A stretch of DNA of 64,000 nucleotides from Podospora pseudocomata (lineage: Eukaryota; Ascomycota; Sordariomycetes; Sordariales; Podosporaceae). Shown here piece after piece: positions 53,925-64,000 of this stretch; the stretch's first letter is position 1; the number at the start of each line of letters is the position of its first letter. The DNA lies in contig NC_085888.1 in the NCBI RefSeq assembly GCF_035222375.1, positions 3,410,001 through 3,474,000 on the forward strand. The letters run 5' to 3'. Under the pieces are notes generated by a model that saw nothing but the letters and a program-made list of their open reading frames with translations, was not told the DNA's origin and searched no databases. The position numbers and the translations under genes were made by a program.

Positions 53925-54662
53925 CTACTGTTCGTCAGGAGGTCGGCCCATGCTTTGCTGAGCCTGCTCCGCGTTGCCCTCCAGCCCCGCCAAAATTGCC
54001 TTATCTCCTCCAGGAATGACCATCTCAAAAGTCTTGTCCAAGACCACATAGTCGTAATAACCACACCGCGCGATGGGTTTCGTCTTGCCAATATCCAGCT
54101 TCCCCTCTTTCGACAAGGCCCAGTCGGCAATGTGCACCCCTTCGACCTTTCCAATCACCAAGTCCACACCCCCCATCACCGACGCTCCCGGCAGTCGCAA
54201 TGTTGAGTGATAACTGCACTCAAATTTGACTGGACTTTCCCTCACCATCGGAACCGGGTTCTGGACATCACCCGGCAGACAAGAACTAAACTCCTTTTCC
54301 AAACCTACGTGCTCAAACTCGTCCACTTCAAAAGGGAACTGCTGAGCCGAAGCGTTGACCTTTTCCCTGAGATCCCATGTCGCCAGGTTCCACACAAACT
54401 TGGCCGTCGACTCCACGTTGCGCACAGTGTCTTTCTTGAAGCCTTCGGGCGTTTGGTTGGCAGAAAACATGACATATGGCGGGTCGAAGCTGAGGTTTGT
54501 GAACTGACTGAAGGGTGCCAGGTTATGAGTTGGCTGTGTGGACGGGGAAGCCGGCGTGAGAGGGGAGGTGGTTGATATCCATCCTATAGGTCGAGGCACA
54601 ACACATGCCTTGAAGGGATCGAAAGGCAGGTTGTGGTGGGTTTTTCCTGGTTGGTAAAACAT
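53925..54662 (-). CDS. flavin reductase-like FMN-binding split-barrel protein
   Basis: Single exon, 245 residues. It starts MFYQPGKTHHNLPFDPFKAC and carries the split-barrel signature VVPRPIGWISTTSP followed by APFSQFTNLSFDPPYVMFSA and KDTVRNVESTAKFVWNLATW, as in the DIM6/NTAB flavoprotein family that binds FMN and uses NAD(P)H. No other domain is present. Its stop is 192 bp before the start of the 2-hydroxyacid dehydrogenase on the same strand, suggesting a functional pair. Enzymatic role beyond flavin binding is not predictable. Confidence 0.87.
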   Translation of the reverse strand: MFYQPGKTHHNLPFDPFKACVVPRPIGWISTTSPLTPASPSTQPTHNLAPFSQFTNLSFDPPYVMFSANQTPEGFKKDTVRNVESTAKFVWNLATWDLREKVNASAQQFPFEVDEFEHVGLEKEFSSCLPGDVQNPVPMVRESPVKFECSYHSTLRLPGASVMGGVDLVIGKVEGVHIADWALSKEGKLDIGKTKPIARCGYYDYVVLDKTFEMVIPGGDKAILAGLEGNAEQAQQSMGRPPDEQ

Positions 54663-56181
54663 GTTGCTACGTAGTTGGGTGGTGCAACAAAGACTCTGAT
54701 GATAACTGAAAGCTTGGAAATGTCCGGAGTTAGCTAGGTGCTACCAGAAGCTGCACAAAAAAGCATAGGGTGGGGAAGCGAAAACGATCAGTCCGGCGCA
54801 CATTTTCCGGGCCATGTCCACTTTCTCCAATGGAGGTGGAATCATGCTTCAAAGCTGCCCCAAGGCACCCTCAACTGGAAAATACAGTTAATTCATGCTA
54901 TATCAATACCAACAACGCCAAATCTGTATACCTACTAGACGCAGTTTGGCAGGTATTGAACCAAAGCATCCCAGTCTAAGGTATGTAATAAAAACTTCGA
55001 GGCCTGGAAATTCTCTTCAAAGTTATCTGTGGACTCGAAAGAAGCCTTGATCCAAATACAAGACTACTCGATAGAGCTTGGAATGACGACTGCAGAGGTA
55101 GGCGAGCTGATTTGCGATATGCTTGTGTATGGTTGTGGTGCGTCTGAAGAAGTAGAGGAAGACTGGTGAGACCAGTTGACAGATGATAGTTACAAAATAA
55201 GCCTAAAATCCATGGTGATGTGAACTTTTGGACTTCAGCTTCATTTATGTTCTTCTGAAATGGGGGTGCTTCTATCCCGGCCTACCGGTGAATAACGACT
55301 TCATACACTTTAAAAGATAATTAACACACCTTTAAGAAAGCCAGCATGCCTCGAAAGATTGTGAATAGGCCCTGAATACCTAATACCTAGTGAACTGACC
55401 TATTCTTGTTTGAAAAAATGTAAAATTCACGTTGGAGTGTTTTCTGTGCCTTACCAGGTAGTTAAGGTACCTACCCACCTAGGTATGACTATTTTAATCA
55501 GGGTGCGTTTATACATCCAGCTGTTAGACGGGCGCCCATAAGTTATCTACCTTAGGTGCCCAGGTACCCAGATTGCTGCTACCGAATCCCTAGTGTCTGA
55601 AGTTATTTTCGGGTTGTTTCAGCATTCGTCAACTGTTGATCAGAGACGTAAATTCCACGGCGAACTGCGTAAAAGGGCCATTTGACACTGTATTGGCAGT
55701 AGGCCACGTCTTAGTATGTGTCTTGATTGGACGTAGGCTTGAAGTGACTGCGGGGGCGGGAAGAGTGATAAATGGACCTGTGGCCTGTGTCGCCTTCTAT
55801 TTCGGTTGTCTAGACTTTTGGCCAGAACACCTAACCCTGCCAGCCCACCCATCTCAGGGCAGCGCCGCTTTCTCAATGCCAACGATAGCCATACCTATCT
55901 TCAATCACGAGCATATTACTTTCACCTGCATTCCCGAGAAGCACTCTCAGCTCTTCTTGGCTGCAAGCAAGACAAACCCGCAATCCACAACCCAAACCTT
56001 TGGTCAGGGGCGGTTGCGCAAACCAGATCAAACCCTCGTTCATCACCAATGTACGAAGACCAAGATACCTTGAACGGCACTTTTACAAATCATCACCACC
56101 GCAACAAATGCCCACCGATAGAGCTCTCCGAGTCAAGCTTGCTAAACGCACTGTGGAATCGAAGCATAACCGCGAACCTGA
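54663..56181. other. 1.5-kb intergenic, partly AT-rich
   Basis: The stretch at about 54870-55640 is AT-rich with ACCTAGGTA/AGGTACCTACC motifs. Open frames at 55636-56073 and 55806-56213 show no coding character. No gene seen. Confidence 0.5.
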
Positions 56182-57006
56182 ATGGGATCTCCATGGGGCG
56201 ACGCATGGCGTAAATACTTGGAAGTTTCAGCCGCCGGCTGGAGAGCTCTAGAGATTCGAATTCCGCTTTTGATATCCGACGCTGGCCCAATCACTTCTGC
56301 TCGAGACATGAAAGCCCTCTTGGGTTTGGAATCACCACCTCCCATCATGAGCGGCACATTGAGCTCCATCTCGAATATATCGGAGGCTCAAGACGAAAGT
56401 GAGGATTCTGGTTGCAGTACGTGCGAGGTACAGGTATGCATGCTTCTTTTGGAAGATGTGCAGCTCCTGAAGGACCTCACAGAGCACAACAAAGGGGTCT
56501 TATGTTGTTTTAATGTTGCCTCAGACAACAGATTGGCAGGCACATCCGAAACCCGAAGTAAAGCAAACACGCAGACTTCTCAACGTCGAAAAGGTCTTGG
56601 ACCAGCCAAATGGCAACCACCCAGATGGTTCACCCCCGCCCTCTTTCTGTCTGGCATGCTGGAAACCACGACACACCAGGGCGGTGGGAACCACCTCGAC
56701 GCAATTGTTCCTATTCTCATATCTGATGACGGTCCAATTACATTGGCTAAGCAGTTGCGGTCTTGGGCACGCGGGATGGAGTCAAAGGCCACCACGGTCG
56801 AGGTAGTGAAGAAGCGGTACCATATTCAGGAGACGGGCGATGAAACTGAGCTTGATAGAGTACAAGTCTGTCTCGTCACTCAAAGAGACATGGATAAACT
56901 TGGCACCGTCGCTGTATGCAGAGAGACGGTGGACGAAGGCGTTTGGCTTGATGGCGCGATCTGCCCCTTGGTGATAGTGAAGGAAAGAAAGGAGGAGGTC
57001 GAATAA
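56182..57006 (+). CDS. hypothetical protein with internal duplication
   Basis: 274 residues, single open frame; intron content not excluded. Two halves resemble each other: IRIPLLISDAGPITSARDMK with a later CEVQVCMLLLEDVQLLKDL, and IVPILISDDGPITLAKQLRS with a later DRVQVCLVTQRDMDKLGTV. A basic linker (TRSKANTQTSQRRKGLGPAK) joins them. No known domain or signal peptide. The duplication with unequal divergence supports a real protein, though expression is unproven. Confidence 0.6.
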   Translation: MGSPWGDAWRKYLEVSAAGWRALEIRIPLLISDAGPITSARDMKALLGLESPPPIMSGTLSSISNISEAQDESEDSGCSTCEVQVCMLLLEDVQLLKDLTEHNKGVLCCFNVASDNRLAGTSETRSKANTQTSQRRKGLGPAKWQPPRWFTPALFLSGMLETTTHQGGGNHLDAIVPILISDDGPITLAKQLRSWARGMESKATTVEVVKKRYHIQETGDETELDRVQVCLVTQRDMDKLGTVAVCRETVDEGVWLDGAICPLVIVKERKEEVE

Positions 57007-57275
57007 GTAGCACCAAGGTAAGAAGCGACCTGAAAGCCATGCAGCAGTTCCTGGGGAGTAGTTGTGGTTAATTTGGATGCGATCTGTGTCCTACCTCTAC
57101 GGAAAGATGTCTTAGTATACCTACCCGCACAGACGAGGTTGGCAGCGAGTATCATATATGATGGAAATGACGATTTCCAAGAGCAGTGAAAGGAAAACGG
57201 AGGAAGACGGTTTGCTGCGACCCAGACAGAGCGCGATAGGGCTGACATATACTGACTGGAACGCCTTGGATACGG

Positions 57276-57288
57276 ATACGCGTATAGC
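57276..57288. promoter_or_regulatory. ATACGCGTATAGC site (MCB-like core)
   Basis: Contains ACGCGT, the MluI cell-cycle box core bound by MBF-type factors, within a near-palindrome. It matches 13 bp of the second site at 57554-57566. Function is inferred. Confidence 0.4.
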
Positions 57289-57551
57289 ACTTCCGCGCGT
57301 CGAAGCATTCAATGGTGCAGGGGGCTGCGCCCCTTTTTATGCCCCTTGACCCTCTCAGGTTGAGCATGACACCAAATGAGCTGCGTCCAAGCAAGCATTC
57401 ACCATGCGGCTGCATCCGCAATCCAACGTCTGCAGTGGAACTTTTTGCTAGATCCCGAGCTGTCGGTAAGCATCAAGCCACCAGAAAGGGATCTCCTTTG
57501 ATGGACCTACCCGATAAAGTGGTCCCGTACCCTGGTAGCTTACCCACGTCC

Positions 57552-57565
57552 CTATACGCGTATAG
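57552..57565. promoter_or_regulatory. 14-bp perfect palindrome CTATACGCGTATAG
   Basis: A perfect palindrome with an ACGCGT core about 400 bp upstream of the RTA1-like start. Confidence 0.45.
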
Positions 57566-57964
57566 CGGCGGAACATGCCGAGCAGCGACACCACTACTTG
57601 AGAGCCGCCCAACCTGGTAATGTCTTGTCGGCTATCGAATCTGCGCCTTGAGGGTGGATATGACGGAGGTTGTTTTGCATTGGATCTTGGAATACGTGGA
57701 CACGTAATCCACAGGTTGGTTGGTTTCCTTCCTGCGAAGGCTGCCGAACCCTTGTACGAGTGAGGCATGGACGGAACCTGAGAATATATACGCTGGTCCA
57801 CTCGACCTGTGTCTTTTCCCTTTTCCCCATATCCAACCAAACCGTTAGCTTTTCAGAGCATCCATCGCCTGTTGTTACCTAGATACCTACTCTTCTCAGG
57901 TGCCGGACTCGACTCCTCATAGTTCCCATCCAGCTCTCTCTCTCTCAGCCACTCTACCTGAAGC

Positions 57965-59034
57965 ATGGCCGATGCAGGGGAACTTCCAGAGTACAGACTC
58001 TACGACTACGATCCCAACCTACCCGCCAATGTTGTGTTCACCGTCCTGTTTTCGATCGTCACCATCGGCCAGTTCTACTTTTTGATCCGCAAGCGAACAT
58101 GGTACTTTCTCGCTTTTGCGATTGCCTGTCTGTGTAAGTGCTTCCTCATCGTACACTTACCAAGTTCTCCGGGACATGGTGCCGTTGGTATATGCTAACA
58201 TACCCAAAGTCGAAGCAGTAGGCTATGCCGCGCGTTGCGTTGCCGTTAAAGAAGCTCCGAACTTCACACTCACCCCGTTCCTGATACAAACCCTGCTCAT
58301 CTTGCTCGCCCCAGCGCTGATGGCAGCGTCTATCTACATGGTGCTCGGGAGGTTGATCAGACTTCTAGATGCACACGAGTACGCAATTGTGCGGACAAAC
58401 TGGCTGACCAAGATATTTGTTGTGGGGGACGTGTTGAGTTTCATGACGCAGAGCGCTGGTATGTTTTGCAGTGTCTTGCTTCCCACCTGGACTAACGAGT
58501 GGGTGATGTGTAGGTGGAGGATTGATGGCCCAAGCCAAGACGCCGGATGCCATGAAGCAAGCTGAAGGGATTGTGCTCGGTGGCCTTGCGATTCAGATTG
58601 TGTTCTTCGGCATGTTCATCGTCACGACGATCATATTCCACAGAAGAATTTTGAAGCGTCCAACCGAGAGAAGCCTCAGGGTGGAAGGGCCGTGGCGGCA
58701 GCTGATTCTGGCGCTGTACATCAGCTCGGTCTTGATCATGGTCAGATCAATTTTCAGGATGATTGAGTTCGGGGCGGGAAAACAAAGCATCCTGATGCAA
58801 AAAGAAGTTTTCTTGTTGGCCCTGGATGGAGTGCTGATGTTCTTGGTCGGAGTGGTATTTCTGTGGAAGTTTCCGGGGGATGTTTTGGTGGGGTATAAGG
58901 AGGTGTGGCAGACGACAGATGAAGAGACGCTGGGGAGTCGCGGAGAGGGGATTCCCATGGTGGCTGGAGGTAAAACCGCATATCAAGGGGTACGGAGCGG
59001 AGAACACGGGCGGTACTCCACCTCAGTCCGGTAA
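57965..59034 (+). CDS. RTA1-family multipass membrane protein
   Basis: Exons 57965-58133, 58210-58458 and 58514-59034 give 312 residues. Seven hydrophobic segments are present. Family marks: YDPNLPANVVFTVLFSI at the N-terminus, FEAVGYAARCVAVKE across the first junction, LLAPALMAASIYMVLGRLI, FVVGDVLSFMTQSAG then GGLMAQAK across the second junction, and YISSVLIMVRSIFRMIEF. These are hallmarks of the RTA1/RTM1/RSB1 group (lipid-translocating or drug-resistance membrane proteins). All junctions are phase 1 with good donors (GTAAGT, GTATGT). Substrate unknown. The cytosolic C-terminus is hydrophilic. Confidence 0.92.
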
Positions 59035-59650
59035 AAAGACCGGAAGACACGTGTTGGCAGAGACATCTGTTCGGGCAACGGGACTAGAAGGACAAGAAGC
59101 CTATGGCGTTAGAAGAGAGGTTGGGTTTATCAGTTTTGCATGTTTTTGGTAGAAGGCGTTATTGATGACTGATTTCCTCATCTCTGAATTGATGTCATGA
59201 TACCCCGCGGGAGCATGTGAATCCACAGCTTCCTTCTGGAATAAGTTGCGACAAACTGCCTGAAGGAGAGTTGCGGAACGGGAAAGCGGTGAGGTGAAAA
59301 GGAGGGGCAGACACAAAAAAAAAAAGGTTTGGACCCCTCTTTTGCGCGTGCCTGGGTGCCCCGCACTGAAATGCGCCCCACGCTAAGCAATCTCTTATCA
59401 GTTCCACCTCCACACTGAAAATGGTAGAAAATCTGATTTTTTTTTTCTCATTCTCGTCGGTGGTGGCCCAGGACATTCCCTCCTCCTTCCCACAAACCCA
59501 TCATCTCCCTCACTGCCCACCTTCCCAGGCGGAGACCGTCTCTTGACTTTTCTTTTTATTCCCCTTCCCCTTCGCCCTCCTTCTGTTTGTTGATACCCAT
59601 TTCCATTGCATTTCTCTTTCTGTTTTTGTTTGTCATTGCCTGGCTGCACC
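59035..59650. promoter_or_regulatory. intergenic/promoter of KAP123
   Basis: 616 bp holding the RTA1-like 3' UTR and a CT-rich KAP123 leader (59470-59650) with T-runs. No ORF supported. Confidence 0.55.
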
Positions 59651-62600
59651 ATGGACAAGCAAACGTTGGTGGGCCTCCTCGTGGACTCACAAGTCCGTAA
59701 GTTTCCCTTTCCCGATAATCCCCTTCTTCATTTTTTATCTCCTGCTAACCTTTGTGCCCTGACAGCCGATACCCAGAGAGTCAAGGCCGTCACAGCTGAG
59801 CTCCAACAAAACTACTTCAAAGACCCCCAGTCGCTCCTCCTCCTGATCGAGATTGTTGCGACACACGAGGACCCCAATGTTCGGCAGCTCGCCTCGGTCC
59901 AGGCCACCCGCCTGGCCGTCAAGCACTGGGAAAAGGTCGCCGCAGGACAGAAGGGCCAGGTCCGCGAGGCTCTCGTCCAGGCTGTCATGAGAGAGCAGCT
60001 CGCCAGAGCCCGCCATGCCGAGTCCCGTCTCGTCGCCGCCATCGCTGCCCTTGATCTGGAGGATGGCCAGTGGCCCGACCTGGTGCCTTCGCTGCTCAAC
60101 TTGGGCGCCAATGCCGATGTCACACAGCGCGAGATTGGCTCCTTCATCATCATGAGTGTTCTCGAGGAGAACCCAGTCGCGTTTGCCGACGACATGATGA
60201 AGTTGCTCGAGCTTTTCAGCCATACCCTTCGTGACTCGGCCAGCGCAGAGGTTCGCATCAACAGCATGATGTCGGTTGGCGCCATGCTCATGCTCTTCGA
60301 GCCTCTCGAGGATGAGGAGAGCGTCGCCAAGCTCCAGACCCTCATCCCCGCCATGGTGGATGTGCTCAAGGATGCTGTCACGGCCCAGGACGATGAGAAG
60401 ATAACCAACGCCTTCGAGGTCTTCCAGCAATTCCTGGCTTATGAGTCCGCGTTACTTGGCAATTATCTCAGGGACCTGGTCCAGTTCATGATCGATCTCG
60501 CGGCCAACAAGCAGGCGGACGATGACGTTCGCTCCCAGGCCATCTCCTTCCTGGTTCAGACTGTTCGCTACCGCCGCATGAAGATCCAAGGCATGAAGGG
60601 CATGGGCGAGCAGCTCACACAAAAGAGCTTGTTGATCCTTACCGAGATTGACGATGACGAGGATGAGGACGAGATGTCCCCTGCCCGCTCTGCTCTCTCC
60701 TTGTTGGACGCACTGTCGAGTGATCTCCCTCCTCGCCAGGTCATTGTCCCTCTGCTTGATGCGCTTCCACAGATGACCAGCCACGCCGAGCCAGGGTTCA
60801 GAAAGGCCGGTGTCCTTGCCCTCGGCAACGTGGTCGAGGGCTCCCCGGATTTCGTCGCCTCCCAGATCGAGTCCATCATGCCATCTGTCATCGCCCTCCT
60901 GAACGATAACGATGTCGGTGTTCGTCACACGGCCTTGATTGGCCTTGCCCACCTTGCCGACGAGATCGCCGAGGAGCTTATTCCCTTCAACGAGGCTATC
61001 ATGACCGGTCTAGTCAAGAACCTCCAGGCTGCCACTGCCGAGACTCAGGACCAGTCTCTTGCCAAGAAGAATATCGAGATCATCCGCTCCGTTTGCGGTG
61101 CTCTTGACGCCATGTCTGATGCCCTCGAATCCGACTTCATGAAGCAATACTCTGGTGAGCTTATTGGCCTCATCGGCGGTCTTATCAACCACGACAATCA
61201 CAAGGTCAAGATCGCTGCCTCTGGCGCCCTGGGTGCCATTGCCGAGTCTCTGGGCTCCGACTTCAAGCCTTCTTTCGAGACGATTGTCCGTGCTCTTGCC
61301 CCTTACCTCCAGATCAAGAGCTCCGAGGATGACTTGGCTGTGCGCAGTGGTGTCTTGGATGCCATGGCTCGCATGGCGGTATCCGTCGGTGCCGAGGCTT
61401 TCCAACCATATGTGGTGGACATCATGCAGTCAAGCCACGAGGGACTCCACCTCGATAACACCCGCCTCAGGGAGTCTAGCTTCATTCTCTGGAGCAGCTT
61501 GGCCAAGGTCTACGGAAAGGAGTTTGCGCCCTTCTTGCCTGACGTTTTCCAGGCCCTTTTCAACAGCCTCCAGTTGGAGGAGGAGGAAATGGTCCTCAAG
61601 CTGAGTGAGGAAGAGAAGGGAATTGTCGGCACCGATGACGACATCATCGCCGCTGGTAAGAAGATCAAGATCAAGGATCTCGAGGATGAGGAGAGCTTCA
61701 TGGAGGAAGACGATGATGACGATGAGTGGGACGAGATTGGTGTTTCTCTCGAGGCGCTGGAGAAGGAGGTTGCTCTTGAGATCCTCGGTGACCTGCTCAC
61801 CCACGCTTGCGGCCCTACCGAGATTGCCCAGTACCTCGAGAAGTCGATCGAGATGGTCGCCCCTCTCGCTGAGCACTCGTACGAGGGCTGCCGCAAGTGC
61901 GCTATTTCCACCTTGTGGCGTGCGTATGCGCGTGTCTGGCAGCTCATGGAGCAGGAGACTGGCAGCAGCTGGGAGCCCGGTCTTCCCCTCAAGCAGGCCC
62001 CCACCCAAACCATTGTCAAGCTTGGCGAGATTGTCACCAAGGCCACCAGCGCCATCTGGCAGCAAGAAGCCGATCGGTATGTACTTCCCAGCGTTCACCC
62101 TACTTTTCCCTTCCATGATGACCACACTACGTTTAACCCAGCTCACTCAGACGCATTTAATGCGGATGCTGAGATGGCGTATTATCTACTCCTGATTCCT
62201 TTTCATCACTTCGTCCGTTTGGCAGTTTTGGTTGCAATCAGAGGCTAACATGTATGAACCAAGGTCTGTTGTTACCGACATCAACCGTAATGTTGCGGCC
62301 ACTCTCAAGACCTGTGGACCGGCTATTATTGCCGACAACGTCTTCCTGACCGAGACTATCACTGCCGTTGGTGCCATCATCACTCGCTCCCACCCCTGCC
62401 AGCAGGATCTTGGCGATGACGACGAGGAGCAGGAGGTGCTCGGTTCATCCGAGTATGACTGGCTTGTTATTGACACGGCCCTTGACGTCGTGATTGGCCT
62501 TGCTATTGCCCTCGGCCCTGACTTCAACGAGCTCTGGAAGATCTTCGAGAAGCCCATCCTCAAGTTCGCCGGTTCCGAGGCCGAGAACATTGAGAGGTCC

Positions 62601-63200
62601 ACCGGCGTCGGCGTAATTGCTGAGTGCGCTGCCAACATGGGCGAGACTGTTACCCCCTACACCGAGAAGCTTCTGAAGCTGCTTCTCAAGCGCTTGTCGG
62701 ATACGGACCAGGAGACCAAGAGTAATGCTGCGTATGCTGTTGGACAGCTCATCTTCAGTTCCACGGCTTCCAACATCTACCTTCCTCACTACCAGACCAT
62801 CCTCCAAAAGCTTGAGCCCATGCTCCAGATCCCCGAGGCTCGCATCAAGGACAATGCTGCTGGCTGCCTCTGCCGCATGATCATGGCTCACGCTGACCAG
62901 GTTCCTCTTCCTCACGTCCTCCCTGCTCTTGTCGGTCTCCTGCCGCTGAAGGAGGATTTTGAGGAGAACACGCCTGTTTACCAGTGCATCAGCAAGTTGT
63001 TTGAGCTGAACGAGCCTACCATCCAAGGCCTCGCCCCCCAGCTTATTCCCGTGTTTGAGGCTGTCCTCAGCCCTCCCGCGGATCAGCTCGACGACGAGAC
63101 CCGCGAGATTGTTCGCCACATCGTCCAAGGACTGTTCAAGCTCAACCAGGGACTGTTTAACAACCACCCAACCGTCTTGCAGTTGGCTGGTCTCGCTTGA
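59651..63200 (+). CDS. KAP123: importin beta-4 subunit, karyopherin KAP123
   Basis: Exons 59651-59696, 59766-62076 and 62264-63200 give 1097 residues, close to yeast Kap123 (about 1110). The N-terminus MDKQTLVGLLVDSQV joins PDTQRVKAVTAELQQNYFKD, the importin-beta N-terminal region that binds Ran-GTP. HEAT repeats fill the length (for example VRQLASVQATRLAVKHWEKV, KAGVLALGNVVEGSPDFVA, KIAASGALGAIAESLGSDF). An acidic insert (EDEESFMEEDDDDDEWDEIG, about 695-715) fits the cargo-binding acidic loop. It imports ribosomal proteins and histones H3/H4 through the nuclear pore. The second intron (187 bp) is longer than most here; reading through it yields an early stop at 62248. Confidence 0.95.
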
Positions 63201-63658
63201 GCTGGTGATGCTAGGCAGATGAGGTGTCCGGGCGTTTGATGCATAGCGTGGAATGGGTGGATGTTTTTTTTTTTTTGATGGTTTCCATCGTTAGCACTTT
63301 GTGCTATGAGTTTTCTGACCTGATGACATGGGACAAGGGAGGGTTATTAGGCGCACAGGTTCGGCGGAGGCTCTGGGTTTATATAAAAAGTTTGGGCCAA
63401 GCAGGCAATCCACTTGTTAGGAATTGATGTTATACTTTCGTACTCTGCTTTCAGTCGAGGTTGTCTTGCCAGCCGAAGTTGGTAGCGTAAAGCTGATCAT
63501 GCTTACTTGATATTCCGTGTCTTTTGAGTTCATGCTGGGGTTAGCTGGAGAGCAAAAGGAGGAACGCTCATGATGATGGCCAATTGTCCTCTTTCGACCC
63601 GAGACCTGTCAGCCAAAACAAAGAGCAAAAGAGATACTTGGAACATATGCTCCATGTT
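63201..63658. other. KAP123 3' flank
   Basis: 458 bp, T-run near 63266. Probably the KAP123 3' UTR and tRNA flank; no ORF supported. Confidence 0.6.
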
Positions 63659-63743
63659 TGGACGAGCTGGGAATCGAACCCAGGACCTTTCGCATACAGG
63701 TGAGTATGCTAAGCGAACGCTCTACCAACTGAGCCACACGCCC
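63659..63743 (-). tRNA. tRNA-Ala(AGC) with 12-nt intron
   Basis: 85 nt on the minus strand. D-arm GGCTCAGTTGGTAGAGC, anticodon stem TTCGC/GCGAA enclosing TTAGCA-T with anticodon AGC, a 12-nt intron (63695-63706) one base 3' of the anticodon in the canonical place, T-arm CTGGGTTCGATTCCCAG and discriminator A. The acceptor stem GGGCGTG/CTCGTCC has one U-U mismatch at the sixth pair. Confidence 0.9.
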
Positions 63744-64000
63744 TATGGTTTGTTGAAGATGTATTTGGGCCCTGTCCCTTTGATGGGAAGGCGCTTTGGT
63801 TTGAGGTCGGGCTGAATGTAGGTGGCGTAAGGAGAAGCGCGATGATAAACGTTGGTGCTGTGTCAAGAAAGCAACAAAGAAACATCTTTTAACTGCGGTT
63901 TTGGCTTGGAGGTCTCTATTGTCCTGCTTCTTTGGGGGTTGGATAAGGGGCACCCACCCAAGCAACAATTCAGGGGGTGAACAAGCCGAGGAAGGGTTAG
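63744..64000. other. right edge, no gene seen
   Basis: 257 bp with no supported ORF. A gene outside the window may begin or end beyond this edge. Confidence 0.4.

Larger units (their letters stand above)
57007..57964. promoter_or_regulatory. intergenic/promoter of RTA1-like gene
   Basis: 958 bp with two copies of a TATACGCGTATA palindrome core. No ORF supported; several small frames are low-confidence. Confidence 0.5.

Noticed and set aside
54870-55640. Possible RIP-degraded transposon in AT-rich intergenic DNA
   Set aside because: No terminal repeats, target-site duplication or residual coding similarity could be seen, so no mobile element is called.
59735-60430. 231-codon frame antisense to KAP123
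   Set aside because: Antisense shadow created by codon bias in the HEAT-repeat exon.

Overview
The window is nuclear DNA of a filamentous ascomycete, most likely a sordariomycete close to the Sordariales. The evidence is short introns (about 50-110 bp) with GTRNGT donors, CTAAC-like branch sites and YAG acceptors; divergently arranged genes about every 2 kb; ACCTACC-type promoter repeats; and fungus-restricted families (ErdS, RTA1, fungal rhodopsin-domain and GMC proteins). No transposable element, CRISPR array or rRNA gene was recognised. Exon boundaries below were derived by hand from reading frames and splice signals.

Layout. 0.8-13.8 kb holds mostly housekeeping nuclear genes: a secreted Ser/Thr-rich protein, a PAP2 lipid phosphatase, proteasome subunit PRE9, the Pol II-associated PHD/TFIIS/SPOC protein BYE1, Mediator subunit MED7, a ZNF830-like splicing factor and an F-box protein whose long intron carries a minisatellite. 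13.8-24.0 kb is nearly gene-free: one conserved 109-residue Cys-rich protein lies between about 5.7 kb and 4.2 kb of apparently non-coding DNA with several simple repeats. 24.0-28.1 kb encodes an Ego1/LAMTOR1-like TORC1 anchor, a Cys-rich single-pass membrane protein and a 2EXR/F-box-like protein. 28.9-36.2 kb is an extracellular-enzyme block: a small secreted protein with an internal repeat, a GH7 cellulase with a possible GPI signal, a GMC (AA3) oxidoreductase and a multipass membrane protein. 36.8 kb is tRNA-Ser(CGA).

37.3-42.3 kb is the most notable locus. The AspRS-DUF2156 fusion ErdS, which makes ergosteryl-aspartate from Asp-tRNA, is divergently paired with an HSL-family alpha/beta hydrolase that is a candidate ErdH, the enzyme that removes the aspartate. 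Two perfect TGACGTCA palindromes lie between them. A small secreted protein, a vWA plus RING/IBR-like protein and a rhodopsin-domain membrane protein follow. 50.9-52.5 kb is a decayed F-box gene. 52.7-54.7 kb pairs a D-2-hydroxyacid dehydrogenase with a flavin-reductase-like protein. 56.2-63.2 kb has a protein with an internal duplication, an RTA1-family membrane protein and the importin KAP123, and the window closes with an intron-bearing tRNA-Ala(AGC).
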